From the NCBI RefSeq assembly GCF_030410375.1, contig NZ_JAUHHE010000012.1, positions 59,673 to 123,672 of the forward strand: a stretch of 64,000 nt of DNA, read 5' to 3'. Below the pieces are notes generated by a model that was given only the letters and a program-made list of their open reading frames with translations, was not told where the DNA came from and searched no databases. This document shows positions 18,082 to 26,452 of the stretch, one piece after another; the first letter of the stretch is position 1; each line of letters starts with the position of its first letter. The stretch comes from Zwartia vadi. Lineage in GTDB: Bacteria; Pseudomonadota; Gammaproteobacteria; Burkholderiales; Burkholderiaceae_B. The translations under genes and the position numbers were made by a program.

Positions 18082-19122
18082 TTAGAAAGAAAAACCTTTT
18101 CGATTACGGTCGATATCGGCTACCACCATCATTTTGCAGAGCTCTTCAAGCGAAGCTTTAGGTTCCCAGCCAAGTTTTGTTTTGGCTTTGGCTGGATTAC
18201 CGATCAACAGATCTACTTCAGCTGGCCTATAAAATTTGGAATTGACTCGAACGAGTGTCTTGCCTGTCTTAATACAAATACCTGTTTCATTTTCTGCAGA
18301 GCCTTTCCAGTCAAGCTCGAAATTAGCGGCTTTAAAAGCCATCGTGACAAAATCACGAACAGTTTCTGTGCGATTGGTCGCAAGCACATAGGTATCAGGT
18401 TCGGCTGCTTGAAGCATGCGCCACATGCCTTCAACGTAGTCTTTAGCAAAGCCCCAATCGCGCTTGGCATCCATATTGCCTAGTTCGAGCGTGTCGAGTT
18501 GACCAAGCATGATTTTGGCGACAGAGTCTGTAATTTTCCGAGTGACAAACTCGCGACCGCGTAAGGGTGACTCGTGATTAAACAAAATGCCGCTTGCGCC
18601 GAAAATATCGTAGCTCTCGCGATAATTGATGGTCATCCAATGGGCGTAGAGCTTTGCAACACCGTAGGGACTGCGAGGATAGAAAGGCGTCTCTTCAATC
18701 TGTGGAATAGCCTGCACTTTTCCAAACATCTCAGACGTGCTGGCCTGATAAAATTTCACCTTGGGATTGACAATACGAATCGCCTCTAACAAGTGGACGG
18801 GACCTATGCCTGTAATGGCGGCTGTTGCAAGAGGTTGTTCAAATGAGACGCCAACGAAACTTTGTGCTGCTAGGTTATAAACTTCAGTTGCTTGTGTAGT
18901 CTCAAGAAGTCGGATGCTGGATGATAAATCGGTCAGGTCATACTCAACGAGCTTAAGGTTAGGGTGATTTTGGATACCAAGTTCATCGATGCGCCAAAAG
19001 TTGACAGAACTTGTGCGGCGATAGGTGCCGTAAACTAAGTAATTCTTTTTGAGAAGAAGCTCAGCTAAATATGCTCCGTCTTGACCAGTGATGCCCGTCA
19101 CAATCGCAATTTTGTTTATCAC
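18082..19122 (-). CDS. gmd: GDP-mannose 4,6-dehydratase
   Basis: A 346-residue SDR enzyme converting GDP-D-mannose to GDP-4-keto-6-deoxy-D-mannose. The N-terminus has [16 protein letters not shown] (Gly10, Gly13, Gly16). The [12 protein letters not shown] segment is typical of Gmd, the catalytic region has QASTSEMFG with Tyr153/Lys157 in YGVAK, and the [16 protein letters not shown] stretch is a Gmd hallmark. It starts with GTG; the weak Shine-Dalgarno region AGGTTAGG lies 8-15 bases upstream. It is the first gene of the minus-strand gmd-rmd-GT unit and is divergent from the ManC/AlgA-type gene that supplies GDP-mannose. Confidence 0.96.
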   Translation of the reverse strand: MINKIAIVTGITGQDGAYLAELLLKKNYLVYGTYRRTSSVNFWRIDELGIQNHPNLKLVEYDLTDLSSSIRLLETTQATEVYNLAAQSFVGVSFEQPLATAAITGIGPVHLLEAIRIVNPKVKFYQASTSEMFGKVQAIPQIEETPFYPRSPYGVAKLYAHWMTINYRESYDIFGASGILFNHESPLRGREFVTRKITDSVAKIMLGQLDTLELGNMDAKRDWGFAKDYVEGMWRMLQAAEPDTYVLATNRTETVRDFVTMAFKAANFELDWKGSAENETGICIKTGKTLVRVNSKFYRPAEVDLLIGNPAKAKTKLGWEPKASLEELCKMMVVADIDRNRKGFSF

Positions 19123-19254
19123 GCCGTTACCTAACCTATTGTTTTAAATTGATAATTATTATAACCATTGCTCTAGGCAAGACCTACCTAAGGTGCAATC
19201 CATATGCGCTAGAATGACTTCATCTTGATCGTTGCTATAAAAAAATATACTTAC

Positions 19255-20670
19255 ATGAAAATTGTACCAATCATTCTTTCAGGTGGGGCCGGAACTAGGC
19301 TCTGGCCAGTATCTCGTGAACTACACCCAAAGCCTTTTATACAGTTGTCAGATGGCCAAAGTTTGTTGCAAAAATCTTTTCTCAGGGCGCGAGGCATATC
19401 AAAAGTAGAAGAAATCCTGACAGTTACTAATCGGGATTTATATTTCAAGACTTTGGATGAATACAGAAGCACTGGGCAGACAAATTGCCGACTAGGATTT
19501 ATTCTTGAGCCAGAGGGTAAAAATACAGCACCTGCCATAGCTGCAGCTGCCCTAGCGTGTGTGGTGCGCTATGAGCCAGAAACTATATTACTCGTTCAAA
19601 CGGCAGATCATCTTATTGCTGACTTGACAGCATTTAATCAAGCCGTTGAACAAGCAATAGAGTTAGCCATGAGCGGTAGCATTGTTACCTTTGGGATACA
19701 GCCTACAGAGGCAAATACTGGTTACGGCTACATCGAGGCATCGGGTCATCATGTGATGCGATTTGTGGAAAAGCCCGATGCGGCGACTGCTCAAACTTAT
19801 CTGGATTGCGGGCGTTATCTCTGGAATTCGGGAATGTTTTGCGCAAAATTAGAAACTTTACTCAGTGAACTGAGGCAGTATGCGCCAAACTTGATGAGCA
19901 TTGTTGAGGAAAGTTTGACTCAATCAGTATGTATTGAGGGTACTCAAGAATACCGGATCGAATTAGATCCAAAGAGATTTTCTGCTGTTGACAATATTTC
20001 GATTGACTATGCCTTGATGGAAAAAACAAAGCGCGCGGCCATTGTGCCGTGTAGCATTGGTTGGAGTGATATTGGCTCATGGAGTGCGCTCGGAGATCTA
20101 GCGAAGACAGATCTCAACGGAAATAATACGCAAGGCGATGTTTTTATACATGACGTGCAAAACTGCTATTTGCGCAGCGAGGACCGTATTGTCGCGGCAG
20201 TCGGTATAAGAGACTTGATCGTTGTTGATACGCCTGACGCTTTGTTAGTTGCAGAAAAGTCTCACGCGCAGGACGTAAAGCAGATCGTCGCTCAATTAAA
20301 GTCTGCTGGACATGAGTCATATAAATTGCACCGCACAGTGCATCGTCCTTGGGGCACTTACACAATTCTTGAAGAAGGCTTGCATTTCAAGATCAAGAGA
20401 ATCGTCGTCAAGCCTGGCGCTTCGCTTTCACTACAAATGCATCATCATCGCAGCGAGCACTGGATTGTTGTTGAGGGTATGGCACAAGTTGTAAACGGTG
20501 AAAAAGAACTCATAATTGTCACAAATGAGTCCACTTTTATTCCTGCTGGACATAAACACCGACTTGAAAATCCAGGAAAGATAGATCTTGTATTGATCGA
20601 AGTGCAAAGTGGGCAGTATTTAGGCGAGGATGATATTGTGAGATTTCAAGACAATTATGGGCGTATTTAA
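19255..20670 (+). CDS. manC: Mannose-1-phosphate guanylyltransferase / mannose-6-phosphate isomerase
   Basis: A 471-residue bifunctional enzyme of the ManC/AlgA/WbpW type. The N-terminal nucleotidyltransferase domain carries the GGAGTRLWPVSRE pyrophosphorylase signature and makes GDP-mannose. The C-terminal cupin has HRPWGTYTILEEG and MHHHRSEHWIVVEGMAQV, the metal-binding isomerase motif. ATG 19255 gives the expected N-terminus; an upstream TTG adds ten residues with no family support. No phosphomannomutase is in the window, so that step must be encoded elsewhere. Its product feeds gmd and rmd. The wzm start codon overlaps its stop. Confidence 0.95.
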   Translation: MKIVPIILSGGAGTRLWPVSRELHPKPFIQLSDGQSLLQKSFLRARGISKVEEILTVTNRDLYFKTLDEYRSTGQTNCRLGFILEPEGKNTAPAIAAAALACVVRYEPETILLVQTADHLIADLTAFNQAVEQAIELAMSGSIVTFGIQPTEANTGYGYIEASGHHVMRFVEKPDAATAQTYLDCGRYLWNSGMFCAKLETLLSELRQYAPNLMSIVEESLTQSVCIEGTQEYRIELDPKRFSAVDNISIDYALMEKTKRAAIVPCSIGWSDIGSWSALGDLAKTDLNGNNTQGDVFIHDVQNCYLRSEDRIVAAVGIRDLIVVDTPDALLVAEKSHAQDVKQIVAQLKSAGHESYKLHRTVHRPWGTYTILEEGLHFKIKRIVVKPGASLSLQMHHHRSEHWIVVEGMAQVVNGEKELIIVTNESTFIPAGHKHRLENPGKIDLVLIEVQSGQYLGEDDIVRFQDNYGRI

Positions 20671-21461
20671 TGCGCATCCTATTTAGTATTTGGGCCTATC
20701 GCAGCTTTATTTTCGGTAGTGTCAAAAGAGAGTTTCAGTCGAGATATCGCAATTCGTTGCTAGGAGCCGCATGGACGGTGATTAATCCGCTGGCAATGAT
20801 TATTGTATACACCCTGATTTTTACTCAAATCATGCGGGCAAAATTACCAGGTATTGAAAGCCAGTATGCATATAGTATTTACTTATGCACAGGCGTATTG
20901 ACCTGGGGGTATTTTGCTGAAATTGTGACACGTGCTCAAAATGTTTTCATAGAAAATGCCAATTTAATTAAAAAAATTAATTTTCCACGATTATGTTTGC
21001 CCGTTGTCATCGTGGCGAATGCAACCTTAAATTTTCTTATCATTTTTGGTTTATTTACGATATTTTTGATTATCTCCGGCAGCTTTCCTGGATTTATTTA
21101 TTTATCGCTTATTCCTTTATTGATCATTCAGGTTGCCTTTTCAATTGGATTAGGAATTACGCTTGGTGTATTAAATGTATTTTTCAGAGATGTGGGACAG
21201 TTTTTTAGTGTTGTCATACAGTTTTGGTTTTGGCTTACGCCGATTGTTTATCCAGCGGCGATTTTGCCTGAGTCAGTGAGGGCTTATCTTGCCTATAACC
21301 CGATGGTCAATTTGATGGTTGCCTATCAAGACATCGTTGTATATGGCCGCGGGCCGAACTGGAGTTCTTTATGGCCATTGACCTTGCTCGCTGTATTTTT
21401 TTGCGTGTGGGGATTTTTGCTTTTTAAAAAGCGCTCTGGCGAAATGGTGGATGAACTTTGA
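20670..21461 (+). CDS. wzm: ABC transporter permease for polysaccharide export (Wzm)
   Basis: A 263-residue inner-membrane protein with about six transmembrane helices of the ABC-2 type. Characteristic features are the N-terminal VKREFQSRYRNSLLGAAWTVINPL (elbow helix and first span), GVLTWGYFAEIVTRAQNVFIENANLIKK, and the central GLGITLGVLNVFFRDVGQFF segment. With Wzt it flips and exports the finished undecaprenyl-linked chain. Its start overlaps the manC stop by one base and its stop overlaps the wzt ATG (TGATG), so the genes form a tightly coupled operon. Confidence 0.93.
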   Translation: MRILFSIWAYRSFIFGSVKREFQSRYRNSLLGAAWTVINPLAMIIVYTLIFTQIMRAKLPGIESQYAYSIYLCTGVLTWGYFAEIVTRAQNVFIENANLIKKINFPRLCLPVVIVANATLNFLIIFGLFTIFLIISGSFPGFIYLSLIPLLIIQVAFSIGLGITLGVLNVFFRDVGQFFSVVIQFWFWLTPIVYPAAILPESVRAYLAYNPMVNLMVAYQDIVVYGRGPNWSSLWPLTLLAVFFCVWGFLLFKKRSGEMVDEL

Positions 21462-22684
21462 TGGGCGCAATCGTTGTTGATCATGTTGGTAAGGCGTACA
21501 AACAATATCCATCGCGTTGGGGGCGGTTGGCCGAGTGGGTATTTCCTTTTTTTAAGTCAAAGCACCAGCTCCATTGGATTTTGAAAGATATTAGTTTCAA
21601 GATCAACTCTGGGGAAGCTGTCGGAATTGTAGGCATTAACGGCGCAGGTAAAAGCACGCTGCTAAAAATGATCACCGGAACGACGACACCGACCACTGGT
21701 CATGTCCATACCTCAGGGCGTGTCGCGGCGATGCTTGAGCTAGGCATGGGGTTTCATGCGGACTTTACTGGACGACAAAATGCCTACATGTCTGGGCAGT
21801 TGTTAGGCTACAGCGTAGAGGAGATCACTCAGCTTATGCCCAAGATTGAGGCTTTTGCTGAAATTGGTGAATATATGGATCAACAGGTGCGGGTGTACTC
21901 AAGCGGCATGCAAATGCGCTTGGCATTTAGCGTTGCGACTGCACACCGTCCGGATATTTTGATTGTGGATGAGGCATTATCTGTCGGCGATGCTTATTTT
22001 CAACATAAAAGTTTTGAACGCATCCGAGAGTTTCGGCGCGAAGGTACAACCTTATTGATCGTTTCTCATGATCGAGGTGCTATTCAAGGGATTTGCGATC
22101 GGGCCATATTGCTCGATGCCGGTCGTCTTGCGATGGAAGGTGATCCTGAAAGTGTGATGGATTATTACAATGCTCTGCTGGCTAAACGTGAAAATAAAAC
22201 AGTACGCCAAGAAGTCAATGCACAAGGAAAGATTCAGACGACTTCCGGCAGCGGCGAGGCGAGCGTTTATAAAATAGCATTACTTAATAATGTTGAAGAG
22301 CCCATTGAGGTTGTCGGTGTTGGTCAACAGGTGACCCTGCGTGTAGAAATCCAAGTTAACGATGCCTTGCCAGAGTTAGTTCTTGGCTATTTGATCAAAG
22401 ATCGTTTGGGCCAATCTATTTTCGGGACGAACACGCACTTCTTGAAGCAGCCGCTTACACAAGTAGAGGCTGGTCAAAAATTTATTTATCACTTTAGTTT
22501 TCCAATGATGTTGGGTGAGGGAACTTACTCAATCGCAACAGCACTACACACCACCGATACACATATTTCTAAAAACTATGAGTGGCGAGACTTGGCTTTG
22601 ATTTTTAATGTTGTCAATATCGAACAGTCCCGCTTTGTCGGCGTAACGTGGTTGCCTCCAAAAGTAGAGCTCTTAAATGAGTAA
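21461..22684 (+). CDS. wzt: ABC transporter ATP-binding protein with polysaccharide-binding domain (Wzt)
   Basis: A 407-residue protein. Residues up to about 240 form the nucleotide-binding domain: Walker A GINGAGKSTLLKM, signature VYSSGMQMRLAF, Walker B ILIVDEALSVGD, and a switch His in VSHDRG. The C-terminal 150 residues are a beta-rich Wzt-type carbohydrate-binding domain, which in characterised systems recognises the modified terminus of the O-chain before export. Its presence, with a methyltransferase gene overlapping the 3' end by 8 bases, suggests chain-terminus recognition coupled to capping. ATG 21461 is preferred over the in-frame TTG at 21458. Confidence 0.93.
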   Translation: MGAIVVDHVGKAYKQYPSRWGRLAEWVFPFFKSKHQLHWILKDISFKINSGEAVGIVGINGAGKSTLLKMITGTTTPTTGHVHTSGRVAAMLELGMGFHADFTGRQNAYMSGQLLGYSVEEITQLMPKIEAFAEIGEYMDQQVRVYSSGMQMRLAFSVATAHRPDILIVDEALSVGDAYFQHKSFERIREFRREGTTLLIVSHDRGAIQGICDRAILLDAGRLAMEGDPESVMDYYNALLAKRENKTVRQEVNAQGKIQTTSGSGEASVYKIALLNNVEEPIEVVGVGQQVTLRVEIQVNDALPELVLGYLIKDRLGQSIFGTNTHFLKQPLTQVEAGQKFIYHFSFPMMLGEGTYSIATALHTTDTHISKNYEWRDLALIFNVVNIEQSRFVGVTWLPPKVELLNE

Positions 22685-23909
22685 AAATTTTTATAGAGCC
22701 TTCGAGGATAAGCATAGAGGTTCACGCCAGCTGATTAAAGGAAGGCTTGAGGCTTATATGCCTTTCGTTAAGCCGTTACTGGATATCTATCCTGAGGCTC
22801 AGGCAATTGATTTAGGCTGCGGACGTGGAGAATGGCTTGAGCTGCTTGGCGAGGTCGGATTTAATGCTCGCGGCGTTGATCTGGATGAGGGCATGTTGCA
22901 GGCGTGCAGAGAATTAAATCTCAAGACAGAATTAATGGACGCACTGACAGCATTGCGGCAATTGCCTGATTCAAGCCAGGCAATTGTTTCAGCGTTCCAT
23001 CTGATAGAACATATTCCTTTTGAGGTTTTATTGGCTTTGGTTGAAGAGGCCAAGAGGGTATTAGTTCCTGCCGGACTATTGATTTTTGAAACGCCTAACC
23101 CTGAAAACTTAATCGTTGGTACGTCCAGTTTTTACCTTGATCCCACTCACGTCAAACCCATACCTCCGCTATTACTAGCATTCCTTCCTGAATACGTGGG
23201 TGGTTATTCGAAAATCAAGATGGTAGGACTTCAAGAGCCTGCTCAAAAAGCAGAGTATGCGCTTGAATTGATTGATATTTTTACGAATGTCAGTCCTGAT
23301 TATGCGTTGATCGCGCAATCCCAAGCACCAAGCATTATCGCTGAACAAACGAGTGCAGCTTTTTTTGTTGAGCGTGGCGTGACTTTGCCTATGATTTCAA
23401 CAAAATTTGATGAGCAACTGCGATTGAAATTCGGACATGCTGAAGCCTTATCACAGCAAGCCCTTCAAAGAGCGGAGGAAGCAATTAAAAGGGCGGAGGA
23501 GTCCATGCGCGAAGCTATGAAAGCTGAACGGGCCTTGGTGGCCCTTCACAATAGCCACTCATGGAAATTAACTGCCCCCTTGCGTTGGGTTAGCCATCAA
23601 CTTAGTCTGCTTAAACAGCATGGGATTGCAACAAGGCTGAAGTTATTGATAAAAAAAATCGCAAGACCTTTTATTCGCTTAATTGTTAAAGTTTTAAGAG
23701 CTTACCCCCGTCTTTTTAGTTGGACGCAAGCGGGATTGAAAGCCTTCAATGCACAGTATTTACTTAAGAAGTTGTCTAGCCGTGTTTCTGGCACGGATGA
23801 ATTACCCCCTGTTGCACTTCAAAACAGCTATTTGCAATTAGGTCCGTGCAGCTTTAGGGCTGAAAAGACGTTGGACACGTTAAAAATTGAAATAAAAAAG
23901 AGAATATAG
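22677..23909 (+). CDS. SAM-dependent methyltransferase with coiled coil (WbdD-like chain terminator)
   Basis: A 410-residue protein. Residues about 40-190 form a class I SAM methyltransferase domain (AIDLGCGRGEW at 43-53, then a FHLIEHIPFEVL post-motif). Residues about 250-295 are an Ala/Glu/Arg-rich heptad-like coiled coil (RAEEAIKRAEESMREAMKAER), followed by the NSHSWKLTAPLRW motif common in O-antigen methyltransferases and a basic amphipathic C-terminus that could touch the membrane. In Escherichia coli O8/O9a, WbdD caps the chain and its coiled coil acts as a length ruler; no kinase domain is seen here. Overlap with wzt supports a capping role. The acceptor is unknown. Confidence 0.82.
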   Translation: MSKNFYRAFEDKHRGSRQLIKGRLEAYMPFVKPLLDIYPEAQAIDLGCGRGEWLELLGEVGFNARGVDLDEGMLQACRELNLKTELMDALTALRQLPDSSQAIVSAFHLIEHIPFEVLLALVEEAKRVLVPAGLLIFETPNPENLIVGTSSFYLDPTHVKPIPPLLLAFLPEYVGGYSKIKMVGLQEPAQKAEYALELIDIFTNVSPDYALIAQSQAPSIIAEQTSAAFFVERGVTLPMISTKFDEQLRLKFGHAEALSQQALQRAEEAIKRAEESMREAMKAERALVALHNSHSWKLTAPLRWVSHQLSLLKQHGIATRLKLLIKKIARPFIRLIVKVLRAYPRLFSWTQAGLKAFNAQYLLKKLSSRVSGTDELPPVALQNSYLQLGPCSFRAEKTLDTLKIEIKKRI

Positions 23910-23914
23910 ATCGC

Positions 23915-26452
23915 ATGCGAATTGTTATTGACTTGCAAGGTGCACAAACTGCGAGCCGTCACCGAGGTATAGGCCGATATTCGCTTGCGCTCGCACTGGC
24001 GATGGTAAAGCGTCGTCAAGCTCATGAGGTCTTGATTGTTCTCAATGGTATGTTTCCTGAAACCATTGAACCTATTCGGGCGGCATTCTGGGGCTTGTTG
24101 CCACAAGAAAATATCCGAGTGTGGTTTGCTCCTGGGCCGGTTGCGCATATCAATCCTGACAACGCTTGGCGTGGACGTGTCGCCGAAGTCTTGCGCGCAG
24201 ACTTTATTGCGAGCCTGAAACCCGATGTGATTCACATCACCAGCATGATCGAAGGGTATGACGACGATGCTGTGCACAGCATTGGTGTTGGACCGCTGCA
24301 AGGCGTGCCGACCGTTGTGACGCTTTATGACCTCATTCCATTGATGCAGCGCGATGTATATCTCAAACCTCACCAGAGGTTTGAAGCTTTTTATATGGAG
24401 CGCTTAACGCATCTTTCCAGAGCAAGTGCTTTTCTTGCGATTTCCAATTCATCGCGTCAAGAAGTGATTCAGTATTTACATGCCCCGCCTGAGCGTGTCA
24501 AAAACATCTATGCCGCAGTAGATGAGCGCTTTAAGCCTCTTGAAATCGCATCAGATGAAAAGTTCGCCCTGAGACTCAAGTTCGGTCTGACCAAACCATT
24601 TTTGATGTACTCCGGCGCTTCTGACGAGCGTAAAAATCATTTACGACTGATCGAAGCGTTTTCAATGTTGCCTCCCGATTTACGGGGGAAATACCAGCTT
24701 GCGATCGTGGGCCGACTTCCCCACGTACACCGACAGGGTTTCGAGGCGCAAATTAAGTCTTGTGGTCTCACGAGTCATGAAGTTGTGATTACTGGCGCTG
24801 TGGATGATCGTGAATTGATTGCTCTGTACAACATGACCGAGCTTTTTGTATTTCCTTCTTGGCATGAAGGTTTTGGATTGCCCGCGCTTGAGGCAATGTC
24901 GTGTGGGGCTCCTGTGATTGGTTCAAATACCTCAAGTGTGCCCGAGGTGATCGGAAGAGCAGATGCTTTGTTTGATCCTTTCGACTCGACAGCGATTTCG
25001 CGCAAAATAACTGAAGTTTTATCAAATCATGCACTGCGCCAAGATCTTCGGCGGGTTGGTATAGAAAAAGCGGGAAACTTTTCTTGGGATCGCAGCGCAG
25101 AGAGTGCGTTAACCGCTATTGAAGACTGGTTTGAACAAAGGAACCACTCAACCGAAGCAATACAAACACATACCGCAGAGGAGCAATATGTCGCCCAGGT
25201 ATGTAGAGAAATTGCATCCATTCCAGATACCCCACCGGATGAGCAGTCTTTACGTTTTGTGGCGAAGGCCTTAACTCAAAATCATCGCGCAACAAAAAAT
25301 AAACACCTTTTCGTTGACGTATCAGAGTTGACGCAAAGAGACACTCAAACAGGCATACAGCGTGTCGTGCGCAGCATCGCCTCAGGCCTCTTAAATGACC
25401 CGCCTGCAGGATATATGGTGCACTTGGTTTATACCTTGCCTGGTGTTCACGGCTATCGTCATGCAAAACAATTTACAGCGAGTCTTTTGGGTCATCCTCC
25501 TACCAATGAACACGATGATTGGATCGAGGTTTATAGCGGTGATATATTTTTAGGTTTGGATTTGAACTATCTTGTTCTTCAGCAGGATCTTTTTTTCAAA
25601 CATTTACGAGAAATTGGCGTTCATACGCATTTTGTCGTATACGATATCTTGCCGATCATCGCACCCGAGTTATTCCCACCACACGTGGTGCAGGTTCACA
25701 CGCAGTGGCTTGAGTTCATTGCGCGTGGGGATGACTTGTTATGTATTTCCGCAACGGTTGCTGAGCAGGTTGCTCGAGCATTGCCGTCGAGGGATCTGAC
25801 GACCAAGCGCCCTCTGGAGATCAATTGGTTTCATTTGGGAGCGGATATCAACCAATCGATCCCGTCTACCGGACTGCCAGACAATGCAGACGAAGTGCTC
25901 ACTGCTTTAGCAAGTAAAAGTACATTCTTGATGGTGGGAACGCTTGAGCCAAGAAAAGGCATCATGCAGGCGGTTCAAGCATTTGATGTTTTGTGGAAAG
26001 ACGGTTGTGATGTCAATCTCGTTTTAGTTGGAAAGCCCGGCTGGGATCAAGAAACGCTGATGGCGATGATCCGCGAGCACAAAGAGCTTGGGCAGCGTTT
26101 ATTTTGGCTCTCAGGGGTGAGCGATGAGTTTTTGCAAAAGATCTACGATGTTTCGGATTGCCTGATTGCTGCGAGTCATCATGAGGGCTTTGGCTTACCT
26201 TTAATCGAAGCGGCGAAACTGGGTCTCCCTATTATCGCGCGGGACATTCCTGTTTTCAGGGAGGTTGCGAGCACCTATGCTTATTATTTCCCTGATCAGC
26301 ATGACCCAGAATCAATGGCGGTAGCAATACGTCGATGGATCGGTCTTCGTGCGCAAGACGCACATCCGAAATCTGAGGCTATGCCTTGGTTGACGTGGCA
26401 ACAAAGCGTTGAGCAGATCGTTGCCGTCCTACAAAGATCGTCATCACAATGA
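23915..26452 (+). CDS. Tandem GT4 glycosyltransferase (two GT-B modules)
   Basis: An 845-residue protein containing two complete GT4 modules. Module 1 (about residues 1-395) has the RGIGRYSLALALAM loop, an SGASDERKNHLRLIEAF donor-domain start and EGFGLPALEAM. Module 2 (about 435-845) has [33 protein letters not shown] and EGFGLPLIEAAKLG. Both keep the spaced acidic residues of retaining GT4 enzymes, so both may be active. Multi-domain mannosyl/rhamnosyltransferases such as WbdA polymerise repeats with more than one linkage; a similar polymerase role for the D-rhamnose chain is plausible. It starts 5 bases after the methyltransferase stop and overlaps the next gene by 4 bases. Confidence 0.88.
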   Translation: MRIVIDLQGAQTASRHRGIGRYSLALALAMVKRRQAHEVLIVLNGMFPETIEPIRAAFWGLLPQENIRVWFAPGPVAHINPDNAWRGRVAEVLRADFIASLKPDVIHITSMIEGYDDDAVHSIGVGPLQGVPTVVTLYDLIPLMQRDVYLKPHQRFEAFYMERLTHLSRASAFLAISNSSRQEVIQYLHAPPERVKNIYAAVDERFKPLEIASDEKFALRLKFGLTKPFLMYSGASDERKNHLRLIEAFSMLPPDLRGKYQLAIVGRLPHVHRQGFEAQIKSCGLTSHEVVITGAVDDRELIALYNMTELFVFPSWHEGFGLPALEAMSCGAPVIGSNTSSVPEVIGRADALFDPFDSTAISRKITEVLSNHALRQDLRRVGIEKAGNFSWDRSAESALTAIEDWFEQRNHSTEAIQTHTAEEQYVAQVCREIASIPDTPPDEQSLRFVAKALTQNHRATKNKHLFVDVSELTQRDTQTGIQRVVRSIASGLLNDPPAGYMVHLVYTLPGVHGYRHAKQFTASLLGHPPTNEHDDWIEVYSGDIFLGLDLNYLVLQQDLFFKHLREIGVHTHFVVYDILPIIAPELFPPHVVQVHTQWLEFIARGDDLLCISATVAEQVARALPSRDLTTKRPLEINWFHLGADINQSIPSTGLPDNADEVLTALASKSTFLMVGTLEPRKGIMQAVQAFDVLWKDGCDVNLVLVGKPGWDQETLMAMIREHKELGQRLFWLSGVSDEFLQKIYDVSDCLIAASHHEGFGLPLIEAAKLGLPIIARDIPVFREVASTYAYYFPDQHDPESMAVAIRRWIGLRAQDAHPKSEAMPWLTWQQSVEQIVAVLQRSSSQ

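Noticed and set aside
26312..26323. GGCGGTAGC resembling an ops/RfaH site
   Set aside because: It lies inside a coding region near the 3' end of the tandem GT4 gene, not in an operon leader. A similar partial match at about 30906 in the GtrA gene is rejected for the same reason.
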